Shown: piece after piece, positions 1 through 8,645 of the stretch | Position numbering within the stretch: position 1 is the first letter of the stretch | Layout of the letters: each line of letters opens with the position of its first letter | Origin: Desulfocapsa sp. | GTDB taxonomy: Bacteria; Desulfobacterota; Desulfobulbia; Desulfobulbales; Desulfocapsaceae | Reading direction: 5' to 3' | Assembly (NCBI GenBank): GCA_016765495.1 | Contig: JAESPV010000007.1 | Coordinates: 87,445 to 151,444, forward strand | Length of the DNA stretch: 64,000 nucleotides | Notes under the pieces: model-generated | Told to the model about the DNA's origin: nothing | What the model saw: only the letters and a program-made list of their open reading frames with translations | Databases searched by the model: none | Translations under genes and position numbers: made by a program

Positions 1-1
1 A

Positions 2-811
2 AAAGCCGTGAGACTTATCGCCAGGCTTCCGATGCTGGTTGCTGCCTGGCATCGTATCCGACAGGGTCTTGAGCCTCTACCTGCTGATCACAGCCTTTCC
101 CATACGGCCAATTTTCTCTGGCAGTTGAATGGAGAGAAACCTTCAAAGAAAATGACCGACATACTTGATACCTGTCTCGTCCTCCATGCGGATCACACCT
201 TTAATGCCTCAACTTTTTCATGCAGGCAGGTTGTATCAACAAGAGCACATATGTATGCCGGAGTTACCGCTGGTATTGCTGCCCTTTCTGGAAGCCTGCA
301 TGGTGGAGCCAATGCAAAGGTTATGAAAATGTTCCTCTCCTTAGAGGAAGAAAAGGATGTTGCAGGCTGGGTCAGGGAACAACTTGAAAAGGGTGAGAAG
401 ATCATGGGAATGGGACATGCCGTCTACAAAACCATGGATCCAAGAGCAATCTTTTTAAAAGAGATGGCACTCAACCTGGGCAAAGAAACCGGTCAGGAAA
501 AACTGATTAAACTTTCCCTGGAAATAGAGCAAACCGCATTAGCCGAATTTGAAAAACGCGGCAAGACTGAAATCAAGCCCAATGTGGATTTTTACAGTGC
601 CTCTGTCTATCACCTTCTGGGAATTCCACTGGATCTCATGACACCCATTTTTGCCATCTCCAGGATTGCAGGATGGACTGCACATATTATTGAAGAGAAA
701 ACCGGTGAGGCCCAGGTAAAACCAGCTCTTTACCGGCCTAAAGCAGAATATGTCGGGCAATACTGCGGTTTGATGGGTTGCAAATTCGACCCGTTGGAAA
801 AAAGAAAATAA
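2..811 (+). CDS. gltA: citrate synthase, 3' part (cut by window edge)
   Basis: This is the C-terminal ~270 residues of citrate synthase, which condenses oxaloacetate and acetyl-CoA as the entry step of the TCA cycle. The reading frame is open to the first bases of the window, so the true start lies upstream; the GTG at 8 is not a credible start because it falls inside the conserved helix RLIARLPMLVAAWHR. Visible signatures are LHADHTFNAST, SLHGGANAKV, GMGHAVYKTMDPRA (active-site His) and PNVDFYSA (active-site Asp), all in the usual order. The protein ends LEKRK, the normal place for the family. The aconitase and fumarase genes further along the window belong to the same cycle. The exact subtype (gltA versus other si-type synthases) cannot be settled from the fragment. 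Confidence 0.93.
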   Translation, partial: KAVRLIARLPMLVAAWHRIRQGLEPLPADHSLSHTANFLWQLNGEKPSKKMTDILDTCLVLHADHTFNASTFSCRQVVSTRAHMYAGVTAGIAALSGSLHGGANAKVMKMFLSLEEEKDVAGWVREQLEKGEKIMGMGHAVYKTMDPRAIFLKEMALNLGKETGQEKLIKLSLEIEQTALAEFEKRGKTEIKPNVDFYSASVYHLLGIPLDLMTPIFAISRIAGWTAHIIEEKTGEAQVKPALYRPKAEYVGQYCGLMGCKFDPLEKRK

Positions 812-869
812 CCATGTGAGCCATTACACCTTGCCTCATGCAGAATGTTTGCAAGCTTAAGGAGACAGT

Positions 870-989
870 ATGAAAACACTACTCTTTATAATCCTGACCA
901 TGTTTATCATGATGCCCATGGCAAACATAGCTTCAGCAAACACTTCTGCTGCCCGCAACTCTAATAAACAAAAAAACCATGCTCCCTGA
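870..989 (+). CDS. small secreted or membrane peptide, 39 aa
   Basis: This short reading frame is preceded by a good ribosome-binding site (AAGGAGACAGT then ATG). The product opens with a Lys and a strongly hydrophobic stretch (MKTLLFIILTMFIMMPMANI) followed by ASA-N, a plausible signal peptidase site. That would leave only a ~15-residue basic/polar tail ending NHAP. It follows citrate synthase by 58 bp and could be co-transcribed. No family is recognised. It could be an exported micropeptide or the remnant of a longer secreted protein. The ribosome-binding site and signal-like N-terminus are seen directly; expression is inference. Confidence 0.5.
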   Translation: MKTLLFIILTMFIMMPMANIASANTSAARNSNKQKNHAP

Positions 990-1268
990 ACAAGTTGATT
1001 CGCGTTCAGGATGGTCTGCGCTCCAAGCTGATTTTTTTTCCCTTAATGGTGTTTTTCTTTACCTGGAGAGTTACTACTGGCTACTATCATTGCCAGTAGT
1101 GCTGCCTTACTCTATCTCCGTTATCCTTTACGGAAAAGATGATTGTATCATTAAAAACAAATTGTAAGGATCTTTCCCCTGAAACGACTTACATTATGTA
1201 AACAAGCGTTATTATCTTATGTAGCATCTTTTTCAGACACTTCTCTGTTGTAGAAAAAGGAGTCACCT
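990..1268. other. intergenic region upstream of the beta-oxidation operon
   Basis: No convincing gene is present. The region holds a perfect 9-bp inverted repeat (ACTACTGGC at 1073-1081 and GCCAGTAGT at 1092-1100) without a following T-run, and a short palindrome at 1189-1201 listed separately. A 62-codon open frame here has no ribosome-binding site or recognisable content and is treated as chance. Confidence 0.5.
1189..1201. promoter_or_regulatory. candidate operator TTACATTATGTAA
   Basis: A 13-bp palindrome, symmetric except for its central base, lies 68 bp before the first gene of the fatty-acid oxidation operon. An AT-rich TATTAT motif follows at about 1211. Its place fits an operator for a TetR/GntR-type fatty-acid regulator, but no regulator gene is in the window, so the role is inference. 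Confidence 0.3.
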
Positions 1269-3020
1269 ATGAGAAAAGATATTCAAACTTTTGCTGCTCT
1301 TTATGCTGATATTAGTGTTTTGCCGGAAAATGCTTCTTTTTCAAATCATAGAGAGTCAAACAAATGGAAAACATATTCGAAGGCCGAGTTTATTACAACG
1401 GTACGTTACCTTTCCTTAGCCTTTGAAGCTGAGGGGTGGCGTGGAAAACAAATTGCCATCGCAATAGCACCATCAAGCTATTGGCTTCTTATTGATTATG
1501 CCTTGATGCTGAGCGGTGCGGTAAGTGTTCCTCTTTTTACAAATATTTCCAGTAAAAATCTGCGATTTCAAATTGCGGATGCAGATCTTCACACTGTTTT
1601 TACCCAAACCGCTGAACAGGAACGAATCATACTGAATGTCGATAGCACAATAAACTGTATTGATATTGACAATACTGACCTAAGCCATCAATCACTGAAG
1701 AGTTTTATCGAAAAAGGTACAGAAATTGACAAACAGGCACCTGACAAATTTGAGACAATACTTTCAAGAATTACTTCAGATGATTTAGTCACAATCGTTT
1801 ACACTTCAGGCACTTCCGGCTTACCAAAAGGGGTTGAGTTATCCCATCTCAATCTCATATCCCAAATCATAGATACTTCCATCAAATACAGGCTTAACAG
1901 AAGAACAGATTCTGCTCTGAGCCTGTTACCTCTAGCGCATATCTTTGAGCGCATGGTAATGCATTTTTATCTCAGTACCGGGATAAGTGTCTACTTTGCT
2001 GATGATGTCAGAAATATTGGGAACTTACTGCGTGATGTACATCCCACAATCATGACCGTTGTACCAAGACTTTTGGAAAAAGTTTGTTTCAGGATGCACA
2101 AAAAAGCAATGGAAGGAACTCCTGTTAAAAAGTTTATCGCGATGATCGCTTTTAAGAGAACGTATCAAAAAGAACCACACGCCCCAAACTCCTGGCTTGA
2201 CAATATGCTTGACAAGCTTGTTTATCAAAAACTACGAGCATCACTTGGTGGAAACCTCCGTATGATGATCTCGGGTGGCGCACCGCTTGCCGATGATCTC
2301 TATCGTTTTTTTCTTAACATTGGCATCCCCTTGTATCAAGGATATGGACTCACTGAAACGAGCCCTGTGATCTGTGCAAACGCACCAGGGGAAAACAAGG
2401 TGGGCACCTGCGGCAAACCATTTAAACAAACGGAAGTGAAAATAGACAAAGATGGTGAGTTGTTTGCCAGAGGACCGGGTGTCATGAGAGGCTACCACAA
2501 CAATCCAAAAGCTACCGGGGAAGCGATAGACCATGATGGATGGCTGCGTACCGGGGATCTTGCAACCATGGATGATGAAAAGTATATCTCCATTACAGGG
2601 AGAAGTAAGGAACTCTCAAAAACATCCACGGGAGAGTACATCTCAATTCATTATATTGAACATCTCTTAATGGTAAGCGGCTGGTTCGATCATGTCCTGA
2701 TAGTTGGAAATAATCGACCCTTTGTCGTAGCACTTTTAATGCTGGACGAAACTGCAGCCAACGAGTTTGCAGAATCTCATAATCTGGCAGACAAAGAAGA
2801 AGTCGTTCAATCCCGACGATTTCAAAAAATTATCAATGAACTCATCTCCAAAATAGACAAAAAACTGAATCACTGGGAACGAATAAGAGCTTTTCATCTT
2901 ATCTCTGAGACACTCAGCATTGAAAATGGAGACTTAACACCATCTATGAAAATTGCACGTGACCATGTCCAGGCACATTTCAAAGGTGAGATTGAAAACA
3001 TGTACAAAGGACACATATAA
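1269..3020 (+). CDS. long-chain acyl-CoA synthetase (AMP-forming)
   Basis: This 583-residue enzyme would activate fatty acids with ATP and CoA through an acyl-adenylate, feeding the beta-oxidation genes that follow. The AMP-binding P-loop is YTSGTSGLPKG at about residues 179-189. The second core motif, GYGLTETSPV, and the hinge-region signature DGWLRTGDLA with the later GRSKELSKTSTGEYIS are all present. Length and motif spacing fit the long-chain (FadD/FAA-like) group better than acetyl-CoA synthetases. There is no signal peptide or obvious membrane span; enzymes of this type are usually membrane-peripheral. The start has a good ribosome-binding site (AAAAAGGAGTCACCTATG). It is the first gene of a tightly packed cluster with fadI, fadJ and fadE. 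Chain-length specificity cannot be read from sequence. Confidence 0.9.
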   Translation: MRKDIQTFAALYADISVLPENASFSNHRESNKWKTYSKAEFITTVRYLSLAFEAEGWRGKQIAIAIAPSSYWLLIDYALMLSGAVSVPLFTNISSKNLRFQIADADLHTVFTQTAEQERIILNVDSTINCIDIDNTDLSHQSLKSFIEKGTEIDKQAPDKFETILSRITSDDLVTIVYTSGTSGLPKGVELSHLNLISQIIDTSIKYRLNRRTDSALSLLPLAHIFERMVMHFYLSTGISVYFADDVRNIGNLLRDVHPTIMTVVPRLLEKVCFRMHKKAMEGTPVKKFIAMIAFKRTYQKEPHAPNSWLDNMLDKLVYQKLRASLGGNLRMMISGGAPLADDLYRFFLNIGIPLYQGYGLTETSPVICANAPGENKVGTCGKPFKQTEVKIDKDGELFARGPGVMRGYHNNPKATGEAIDHDGWLRTGDLATMDDEKYISITGRSKELSKTSTGEYISIHYIEHLLMVSGWFDHVLIVGNNRPFVVALLMLDETAANEFAESHNLADKEEVVQSRRFQKIINELISKIDKKLNHWERIRAFHLISETLSIENGDLTPSMKIARDHVQAHFKGEIENMYKGHI

Positions 3021-3064
3021 AAACAATCACCTATCATTCTGTTTTTTTGAAGGGAGACCACCAG

Positions 3065-4351
3065 ATGGAACGTATAGCTATCATATCAGGACTTAGAACA
3101 GTCATGGCAAAGGCAGGTGGAAGTTTTAAAACCCTTCAAGCCGATACCCTTGGCAGCAAACTTGTACGTGAAGTTATGTTACGCTCACCCATTGATTTTG
3201 CTGAAATAGATGAAGTTATCATCGGCAATGTTGCACAACCCATTCATGCGGCGAATATAGCAAGAGTAATAGCACTCCGTGCAGGATTTCCTGAAGCTAC
3301 TCCCGCAGTTACCGTTCATAGAAACTGTGCTTCAGGGATGGAAGCCATTACAACAGCAGCGGCCAGGATTCATTCAGGAGAGGGCAAAGTCTATCTTTGC
3401 GGTGGAGTGGAATCCATGAGTAATATTCCTTTGGTCTACTCCCAGAAAATGACAAATCTCTTTACAAAGCTATCCAGATCAAAAACAGCATTTGATCGCG
3501 TACATGCTCTGCTTGGATTTCGTCCAACATTCTTAAAACCAATTGTAGGGTTGATGTCTGGTCTTACCGATCCGGTAAGTGGACTTTTGATGGGATCAAC
3601 GGCAGAAGTGTTAGCCAGAGATTTTGGTATCAGCCGGGAAACACAGGATGCATTTGCCCTGGAAAGCCATCAGAAAGCACTAAAAGCAAGTGAGAGCCAA
3701 AGATTCTCCCAGGAGAGTATGGCGATTGTCTATGATGATTTCAAAGGTGCAATTCTTGATCATGATGATGGGATCAGAAAGGCACAATCCCTCCAAAAAC
3801 TGGCACGCCTGAGACCTTTTTTTGACAAACGAAATGGAACTGTGACGGCGGGTAATTCATCACAGATAACTGATGCAGCTGCAGCCGTGGTTGTTATGAG
3901 CGAAAGTGAAGCAAAGAAAAGAAACCTCTCCCCGCTTGGATATTTAAGAGCATACAGTTATGCCGGGCTTGATCCAAAACGTATGGGCCTGGGTCCTGTC
4001 TTTTCCACCCATGAACTCTTTGAACAAACAGGGCTTGGCATGAAAGACATGGAACTTGTGGAGATCAACGAGGCGTTCGCAGCTCAGGTGCTGGCATGTT
4101 TGAAGGCCTTTGATTCCAAATCATTTGCCAGATCACACTTTGAAAGTGCAGAAGCTGTGGGTGCAATCGATCCGGAAATATTGAATGTGAATGGTGGAGC
4201 CATTGCCTTGGGACATCCGGTGGGAATGACCGGTACCAGACTCGTACTTTCAATTTTGCATGAACTGAAGAACCGTGGTTTACAAAGAGGACTAGCAACA
4301 CTTTGTATCGGCGGTGGTCAAGGTGCTTCGCTTCTTCTGGAGGTGGAATAA
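3065..4351 (+). CDS. fadI: acetyl-CoA C-acyltransferase (3-ketoacyl-CoA thiolase)
   Basis: This thiolase, about 428 residues, cleaves 3-ketoacyl-CoA with CoA to acetyl-CoA and a shortened acyl-CoA. The nucleophilic cysteine is in HRNCASGMEA. The other catalytic signatures, NEAFAAQV, NGGAIALGHPVGMTGTR and the C-terminal CIGGGQGASLLLE, are intact. The frame is open from a TTG at 3047, but the ATG at 3065 sits properly behind AGGGAGA and is preferred. Its stop overlaps the start of fadJ by one base (TAATG), which implies translational coupling. A ~35-residue insertion around residues 130-175 (containing LLGFRPTFLKP) makes it longer than FadA and closer to FadI. It most likely pairs with the downstream bifunctional protein as a trifunctional complex. 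Confidence 0.9.
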   Translation: MERIAIISGLRTVMAKAGGSFKTLQADTLGSKLVREVMLRSPIDFAEIDEVIIGNVAQPIHAANIARVIALRAGFPEATPAVTVHRNCASGMEAITTAAARIHSGEGKVYLCGGVESMSNIPLVYSQKMTNLFTKLSRSKTAFDRVHALLGFRPTFLKPIVGLMSGLTDPVSGLLMGSTAEVLARDFGISRETQDAFALESHQKALKASESQRFSQESMAIVYDDFKGAILDHDDGIRKAQSLQKLARLRPFFDKRNGTVTAGNSSQITDAAAAVVVMSESEAKKRNLSPLGYLRAYSYAGLDPKRMGLGPVFSTHELFEQTGLGMKDMELVEINEAFAAQVLACLKAFDSKSFARSHFESAEAVGAIDPEILNVNGGAIALGHPVGMTGTRLVLSILHELKNRGLQRGLATLCIGGGQGASLLLEVE

Positions 4352-6480
4352 TGGAAGCTACAATACAATACTTCGAAGTTACAATAGATTCACAAGGTAT
4401 AGGAACACTAACATTTAACACTCCGGAAAAACGTGCCAATGTGTTTACTCATGCAGCACTCAAGGAGTTTGAAGCACATCTGGATACACTCAAGCAGGAC
4501 AGCGCTATAAAAGCACTTTTTATCGAGAGCGCTAAAGAGGCTATTTTTATCGCAGGCGCTGATATCCATGAGATACAAGCCGCCAATGATGAAAAGAATA
4601 TCACCGTTCTTGTCCAGGAGGGGCAAGAGATCTTCACCAAACTCGAGAACCTGCCCTTTCCAACCATTGCCATTATCGATGGTGCATGTTTAGGCGGCGG
4701 CCTGGAAATGAGCCTTAGCTGTACTTATCGCATCGCCACCAGTCATCCACATACCCGTATCGGATTACCGGAAGTCAACCTTGGAATTTTACCGGGATTT
4801 GGCGGCACTCAAAGACTTTATCCCCTGGTGGGATACGCCAAAGCCATGGAGCTTATCGTTGGTTCCAAACTTCTTAAAGGTGAGAAAGCACTCAAGCTTG
4901 GTGTTGTTGATGCCTGTGTTCCCAGGGGATACCTTGGTTTTAAAAAGCAAGAATTCAGTCAGAAGATTTTGGCTGGTACTCTAAATAAAAAACTCCTGGC
5001 AAACCGAAAAGGCATCACCTGGTATGAAAAGTTTGCCCCCGTTAGGAGTCTTATCGGGCAGCTTGCCAGGAAACAGGTGTTAAAAAAAACACATGGTCAC
5101 TACCCTGCCCCCCTGGCAGTTATAAAAGTAATGCAGGAAAGCTTTGGTAAATCCTTGCTTGACGGTCTCAAAATTGAACGGGATGCTGTCACCAAACTTG
5201 CACTTACACCAATCTCCAAAAATCTCATCAATCTTTTTTTCATCTCAGAGAAACTCAAAAACGAGACTTTCAGTACTGCCAGAGGAAAAGAAATCCGGCA
5301 AAGTGCCATTGTTGGAACAGGAGCCATGGGCAGCGGTATTGCATGGGCTTTAGGCAATCAGGGCATCAATGTCCGCTTGAAAGACATAAACACTGCCAGT
5401 GTGGGCAGGGCAATAAGCACAATACGAAAAATTTATGAAGGAATCAAAAAACGAGGTCGTTTAACCGAACGTGAAATAGCACTGAAGATGGACAAAATCA
5501 CTTTTACAACCGAGTACGTGGGGTTTGACACAACCGATTTCCTACTGGAAGCAGTGAGTGAAGATATAAATCTAAAACAAAAAGTCTTTCAAGAATTTGA
5601 AGTAGTCTTAAAACCTGAAGCTATCATCGCTTCAAATACCTCCTCCATCTCTATCAGTGAGCTGGCTGCAAAACTACAATATCCAAATCGTTTTATTGGT
5701 ATGCATTTCTTTAACCCTGTTAATCGTATGCCTCTAGTCGAAATCATCAGTGGAGAAAAAACCGATGATGAAACAATTGCAACGGTTGTGAAGCTCACAA
5801 AAAAAATGGGAAAAACCCCTATCAAAGTCAAAGAATCAGCTGGTTTTTTGGTCAATCGTATCCTTTTGCCATACCTTAAAGAAGCTGCAACCATATTTGA
5901 AGAGGGAGAAGATATCAAAAGAATAGACAGGGTTCTCCTGGATTTTGGCATGCCCATGGGGCCACTGGCATTAATAGATAAAGTGGGAGTGGATATCGGC
6001 GAAAAAGTCTCACATATTCTTCATCAGGCCTATGGAGAACGCATGGCTCCTGGCACTCTCCTGACCAAGATGGTTGAACATGGCTGGCTGGGCCAAAAGA
6101 GTGGGATGGGTTTTTATAACCACAAAAGTAACGGTACTGAGATCAACAAAAAACTCTTAAAGCTAAAAACTGATCATGTAAAACTTGATAAAAAAACAAT
6201 CAAAAATCGTGTACTTTTAATCATGATCAACGAAGCCGCAAGATGCCTTGAAGAAGATGTGGTGGATAATCCCGGATATCTTGATATGGCAATGATTATG
6301 GGGACTGGTTTTCCACCATTTCGTGGAGGTTTAATGCGCTATGCAGATGAAATCGGTATCAACCACATTATTACCAGCCTTAAACAGTTGCAAAAACAAC
6401 ATGGTTATCGATTTGCCCCATGCGACCTTCTCCTCGGCATGATTGAGAATAATGAAAGCTTTTACGGAGGCACATCATGA
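4351..6480 (+). CDS. fadJ: bifunctional enoyl-CoA hydratase / 3-hydroxyacyl-CoA dehydrogenase
   Basis: This 709-residue multifunctional beta-oxidation protein carries the hydration and NAD-dependent oxidation steps. The N-terminal crotonase domain (about 1-190) shows the oxyanion-hole sequences EAIFIAGADI and DGACLGGGLEMSLSC, with the catalytic-region motif GLPEVNLGILPGFGGTQRL. The dehydrogenase half starts near residue 310 with a Rossmann motif (GTGAMGSGIAWALG), then SNTSSISI and the active-site region GMHFFNPVNRMPLVEI. Two C-terminal dehydrogenase domains follow, with GWLGQKSGMGFY. A longer frame upstream is available, but ATG 4351 overlaps the thiolase stop and is the natural start. The stop overlaps the fadE start (ATGA). 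The gene order thiolase-hydratase/dehydrogenase-dehydrogenase supports anaerobic-type FadIJ rather than FadBA. Confidence 0.93.
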   Translation: MEATIQYFEVTIDSQGIGTLTFNTPEKRANVFTHAALKEFEAHLDTLKQDSAIKALFIESAKEAIFIAGADIHEIQAANDEKNITVLVQEGQEIFTKLENLPFPTIAIIDGACLGGGLEMSLSCTYRIATSHPHTRIGLPEVNLGILPGFGGTQRLYPLVGYAKAMELIVGSKLLKGEKALKLGVVDACVPRGYLGFKKQEFSQKILAGTLNKKLLANRKGITWYEKFAPVRSLIGQLARKQVLKKTHGHYPAPLAVIKVMQESFGKSLLDGLKIERDAVTKLALTPISKNLINLFFISEKLKNETFSTARGKEIRQSAIVGTGAMGSGIAWALGNQGINVRLKDINTASVGRAISTIRKIYEGIKKRGRLTEREIALKMDKITFTTEYVGFDTTDFLLEAVSEDINLKQKVFQEFEVVLKPEAIIASNTSSISISELAAKLQYPNRFIGMHFFNPVNRMPLVEIISGEKTDDETIATVVKLTKKMGKTPIKVKESAGFLVNRILLPYLKEAATIFEEGEDIKRIDRVLLDFGMPMGPLALIDKVGVDIGEKVSHILHQAYGERMAPGTLLTKMVEHGWLGQKSGMGFYNHKSNGTEINKKLLKLKTDHVKLDKKTIKNRVLLIMINEAARCLEEDVVDNPGYLDMAMIMGTGFPPFRGGLMRYADEIGINHIITSLKQLQKQHGYRFAPCDLLLGMIENNESFYGGTS

Positions 6481-8645
6481 GTGTTCTCCAAAAATTACGA
6501 ATACAATTCTTTACAAAACCTCTTTTAAACGTTCTTAATTCCCAAGGATTCTTGCCCTCTATCTCAGAAACAGAAAAAACGGCTTTACGAGCAGGGGGGG
6601 TCTGGATAGAAGGTGATCTTTTCAGCGGGCGTCCGGATTTTGCTAAAATATTTGCTAATCCCTACCCAAAACTAAGCGATGAAGAACACTCTTTTTTGGA
6701 TAATGAAGTCGACGAGCTCTGCTCAATGACAGATGACTGGGAGGTTTTTCAAAAAAGGGACTTACCGGAAGAAGTCTGGAACTATCTCAAAGAAAAACGG
6801 TTTTTAGGGATGATTATCCCCAAGGAGTTTGGCGGACTTGGATTCAGCGCCTACGGACATAGCTGTGTGATCGAGAAACTGGCGACACGCTCACAGGTGC
6901 TTGCAATCTCAGTGATGGTTCCAAATTCGCTTGGGCCCGCTGAACTGCTGCTGCATTATGGTTTGGAACAACAGAAAGAACACTACCTGCCCCGCCTGGC
7001 AGATGGCCGCGAAATCCCATGCTTTGCTCTCACTGAGCCTGCGGCTGGCAGTGATGCCGGTTCCATACAATCACACGGTATTCTTTTTAAAGACAGTACC
7101 GGCGAATTAAAAATCAAGCTGCAGTTTGAAAAACGTTACATCACCCTCAGTGCTATTGCCACGGTCATTGGACTTGCCTTTGTCTTAAAAGATCCCGATA
7201 ATTTACTTGGCCGAAGTGAGAATTTAGGCATCACCTGTGCCCTGGTCGATACTGCAAAAGAAGGTGTGGATCAGAGCAGACGCCACGATCCGCTGGGAAT
7301 CCCTTTTGTTAATGCACCACTTACAGGAAAGGATGTGACAATCAGTATTGATGATATAATCGGCGGGCATAAAGGCATCGGCAATGGCTGGAAAATGCTG
7401 ATGGAATCGCTTGCTGTGGGACGTGGCATCTCCCTCCCCTCCACGAGCACCGGGGGAAGCAAACTTGCCCTTTTCACAGCCTCAACCTACTCTGCTGTGC
7501 GATATCAATTTGGTATCGCCATCGGTAAATTTGAAGGTATTGCTGAAGTGATCGGACGAATGGGAGCTGACACCTATCTTCTGGATGCTGCAAAAACCTT
7601 CACAATCGGCGCAATTGACAATGGAGAAAAGCCGGTTGTTGCAAACGCAATCATGAAATATCAAAGCACTGAAAAGTTTCGCAGAATCATTATCGATGCC
7701 ATGGATATCCTTGGCGGTGCAGCAATCAGCCTTGGCCCTAAAAACATCCTTGCCCATGCCTATTTTGGTGCGCCAGTGGCCATTACCGTAGAAGGAGCAA
7801 ATATCATGACACGTACGTTGATTCAATTCGGACAGGGAGTGATACGTTGCCATCCTTATGCATATGGCCAGATAGAAGCGCTTGAAAAAGGAGACATCAA
7901 CACCTTTGACACACTGTTTTTTGCACATATAAAGCATGTGATACGAAATGGAATCAGATCTTTTTTCTTAGGTCTCAGCAGAGGGTACCTGCATCGGCCG
8001 GTTCAGGGGAATGTCACTGCCAGATATGAACAAAAGCTTTCCTGGGCATCAGCAAAATTTGCATTCTTAAGCGATGTAGCACTCGCTATTATGGGAGCAG
8101 GCCTTAAACGAAGAGAGTCTCTCTCTGGACGCTTTGCTGATATTCTTGCCCAGATGTATATGCTCACAGCAAGCCTGAAACGATTTCAAGAGGAAGGTGA
8201 AAGAAAAGAAGATGAAGTGCTTCTGAAGGTTGCCATGGCAAATGGATTTAACGAGATAGATAAAGCATTTGCAGGTATCTATCAAAACCTGTCCCAAGGC
8301 GCTTTGGGACTGATTTTCAAATCCATGGGTTTCTACTCTAAGCTCAACTCCTTTGGTTCCGTAATACAAGATACTGATTTACATAAAATTTCTGCCCTGT
8401 TGACCACAAATGGTGCAGTGCGAAAGCGTGTTTGCAACAATCTTTACCTAGGTGGGCGAATCAACGAACTCCTTGAAGCTAACCAGGCGATGCTTGAGGC
8501 ACAACAGGCTGTATCTAAATTAAAGCATTCAGGCGAACAGGCGCTGGATGAAACTGAGAAAGATCTCATCAAACGGGCCAGAAAACTGCAAAATGATGTT
8601 GTAGCAGTAGATTCCTTCAATCATGATGAGTATTTCCGATGTTAA
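6477..8645 (+). CDS. fadE: acyl-CoA dehydrogenase, FadE family
   Basis: This 722-residue FAD enzyme introduces the trans-2 double bond in acyl-CoA, the first oxidative step of beta-oxidation. It is of the long FadE type, with an N-terminal extension and a large C-terminal helical domain (about 480-720) absent from short acyl-CoA dehydrogenases. Diagnostic sequences are CFALTEPAAGSDAGS (flavin and substrate binding), DILGGAAISLGPKN, and VEGANIMTRTLIQFGQG followed by RCHP, which closely match FadE. The start overlaps the fadJ stop by four bases and the stop overlaps the next gene by seven, so all are probably translated from one message. Electron-transfer flavoprotein, the usual acceptor, is not encoded in the window. 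Confidence 0.93.
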   Translation: MSVLQKLRIQFFTKPLLNVLNSQGFLPSISETEKTALRAGGVWIEGDLFSGRPDFAKIFANPYPKLSDEEHSFLDNEVDELCSMTDDWEVFQKRDLPEEVWNYLKEKRFLGMIIPKEFGGLGFSAYGHSCVIEKLATRSQVLAISVMVPNSLGPAELLLHYGLEQQKEHYLPRLADGREIPCFALTEPAAGSDAGSIQSHGILFKDSTGELKIKLQFEKRYITLSAIATVIGLAFVLKDPDNLLGRSENLGITCALVDTAKEGVDQSRRHDPLGIPFVNAPLTGKDVTISIDDIIGGHKGIGNGWKMLMESLAVGRGISLPSTSTGGSKLALFTASTYSAVRYQFGIAIGKFEGIAEVIGRMGADTYLLDAAKTFTIGAIDNGEKPVVANAIMKYQSTEKFRRIIIDAMDILGGAAISLGPKNILAHAYFGAPVAITVEGANIMTRTLIQFGQGVIRCHPYAYGQIEALEKGDINTFDTLFFAHIKHVIRNGIRSFFLGLSRGYLHRPVQGNVTARYEQKLSWASAKFAFLSDVALAIMGAGLKRRESLSGRFADILAQMYMLTASLKRFQEEGERKEDEVLLKVAMANGFNEIDKAFAGIYQNLSQGALGLIFKSMGFYSKLNSFGSVIQDTDLHKISALLTTNGAVRKRVCNNLYLGGRINELLEANQAMLEAQQAVSKLKHSGEQALDETEKDLIKRARKLQNDVVAVDSFNHDEYFRC

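Noticed and set aside
1073..1100. 9-bp inverted repeat as an intrinsic terminator
   Set aside because: No T-run follows on either strand.
979..1167. 62-codon plus-strand frame after citrate synthase
   Set aside because: No ribosome-binding site, starts inside the small secreted peptide gene, and the sequence has no recognisable feature beyond a chance hydrophobic stretch.
3047..3064. TTG start of the thiolase
   Set aside because: It overlaps the ribosome-binding site of the ATG at 3065, which gives the standard N-terminus.
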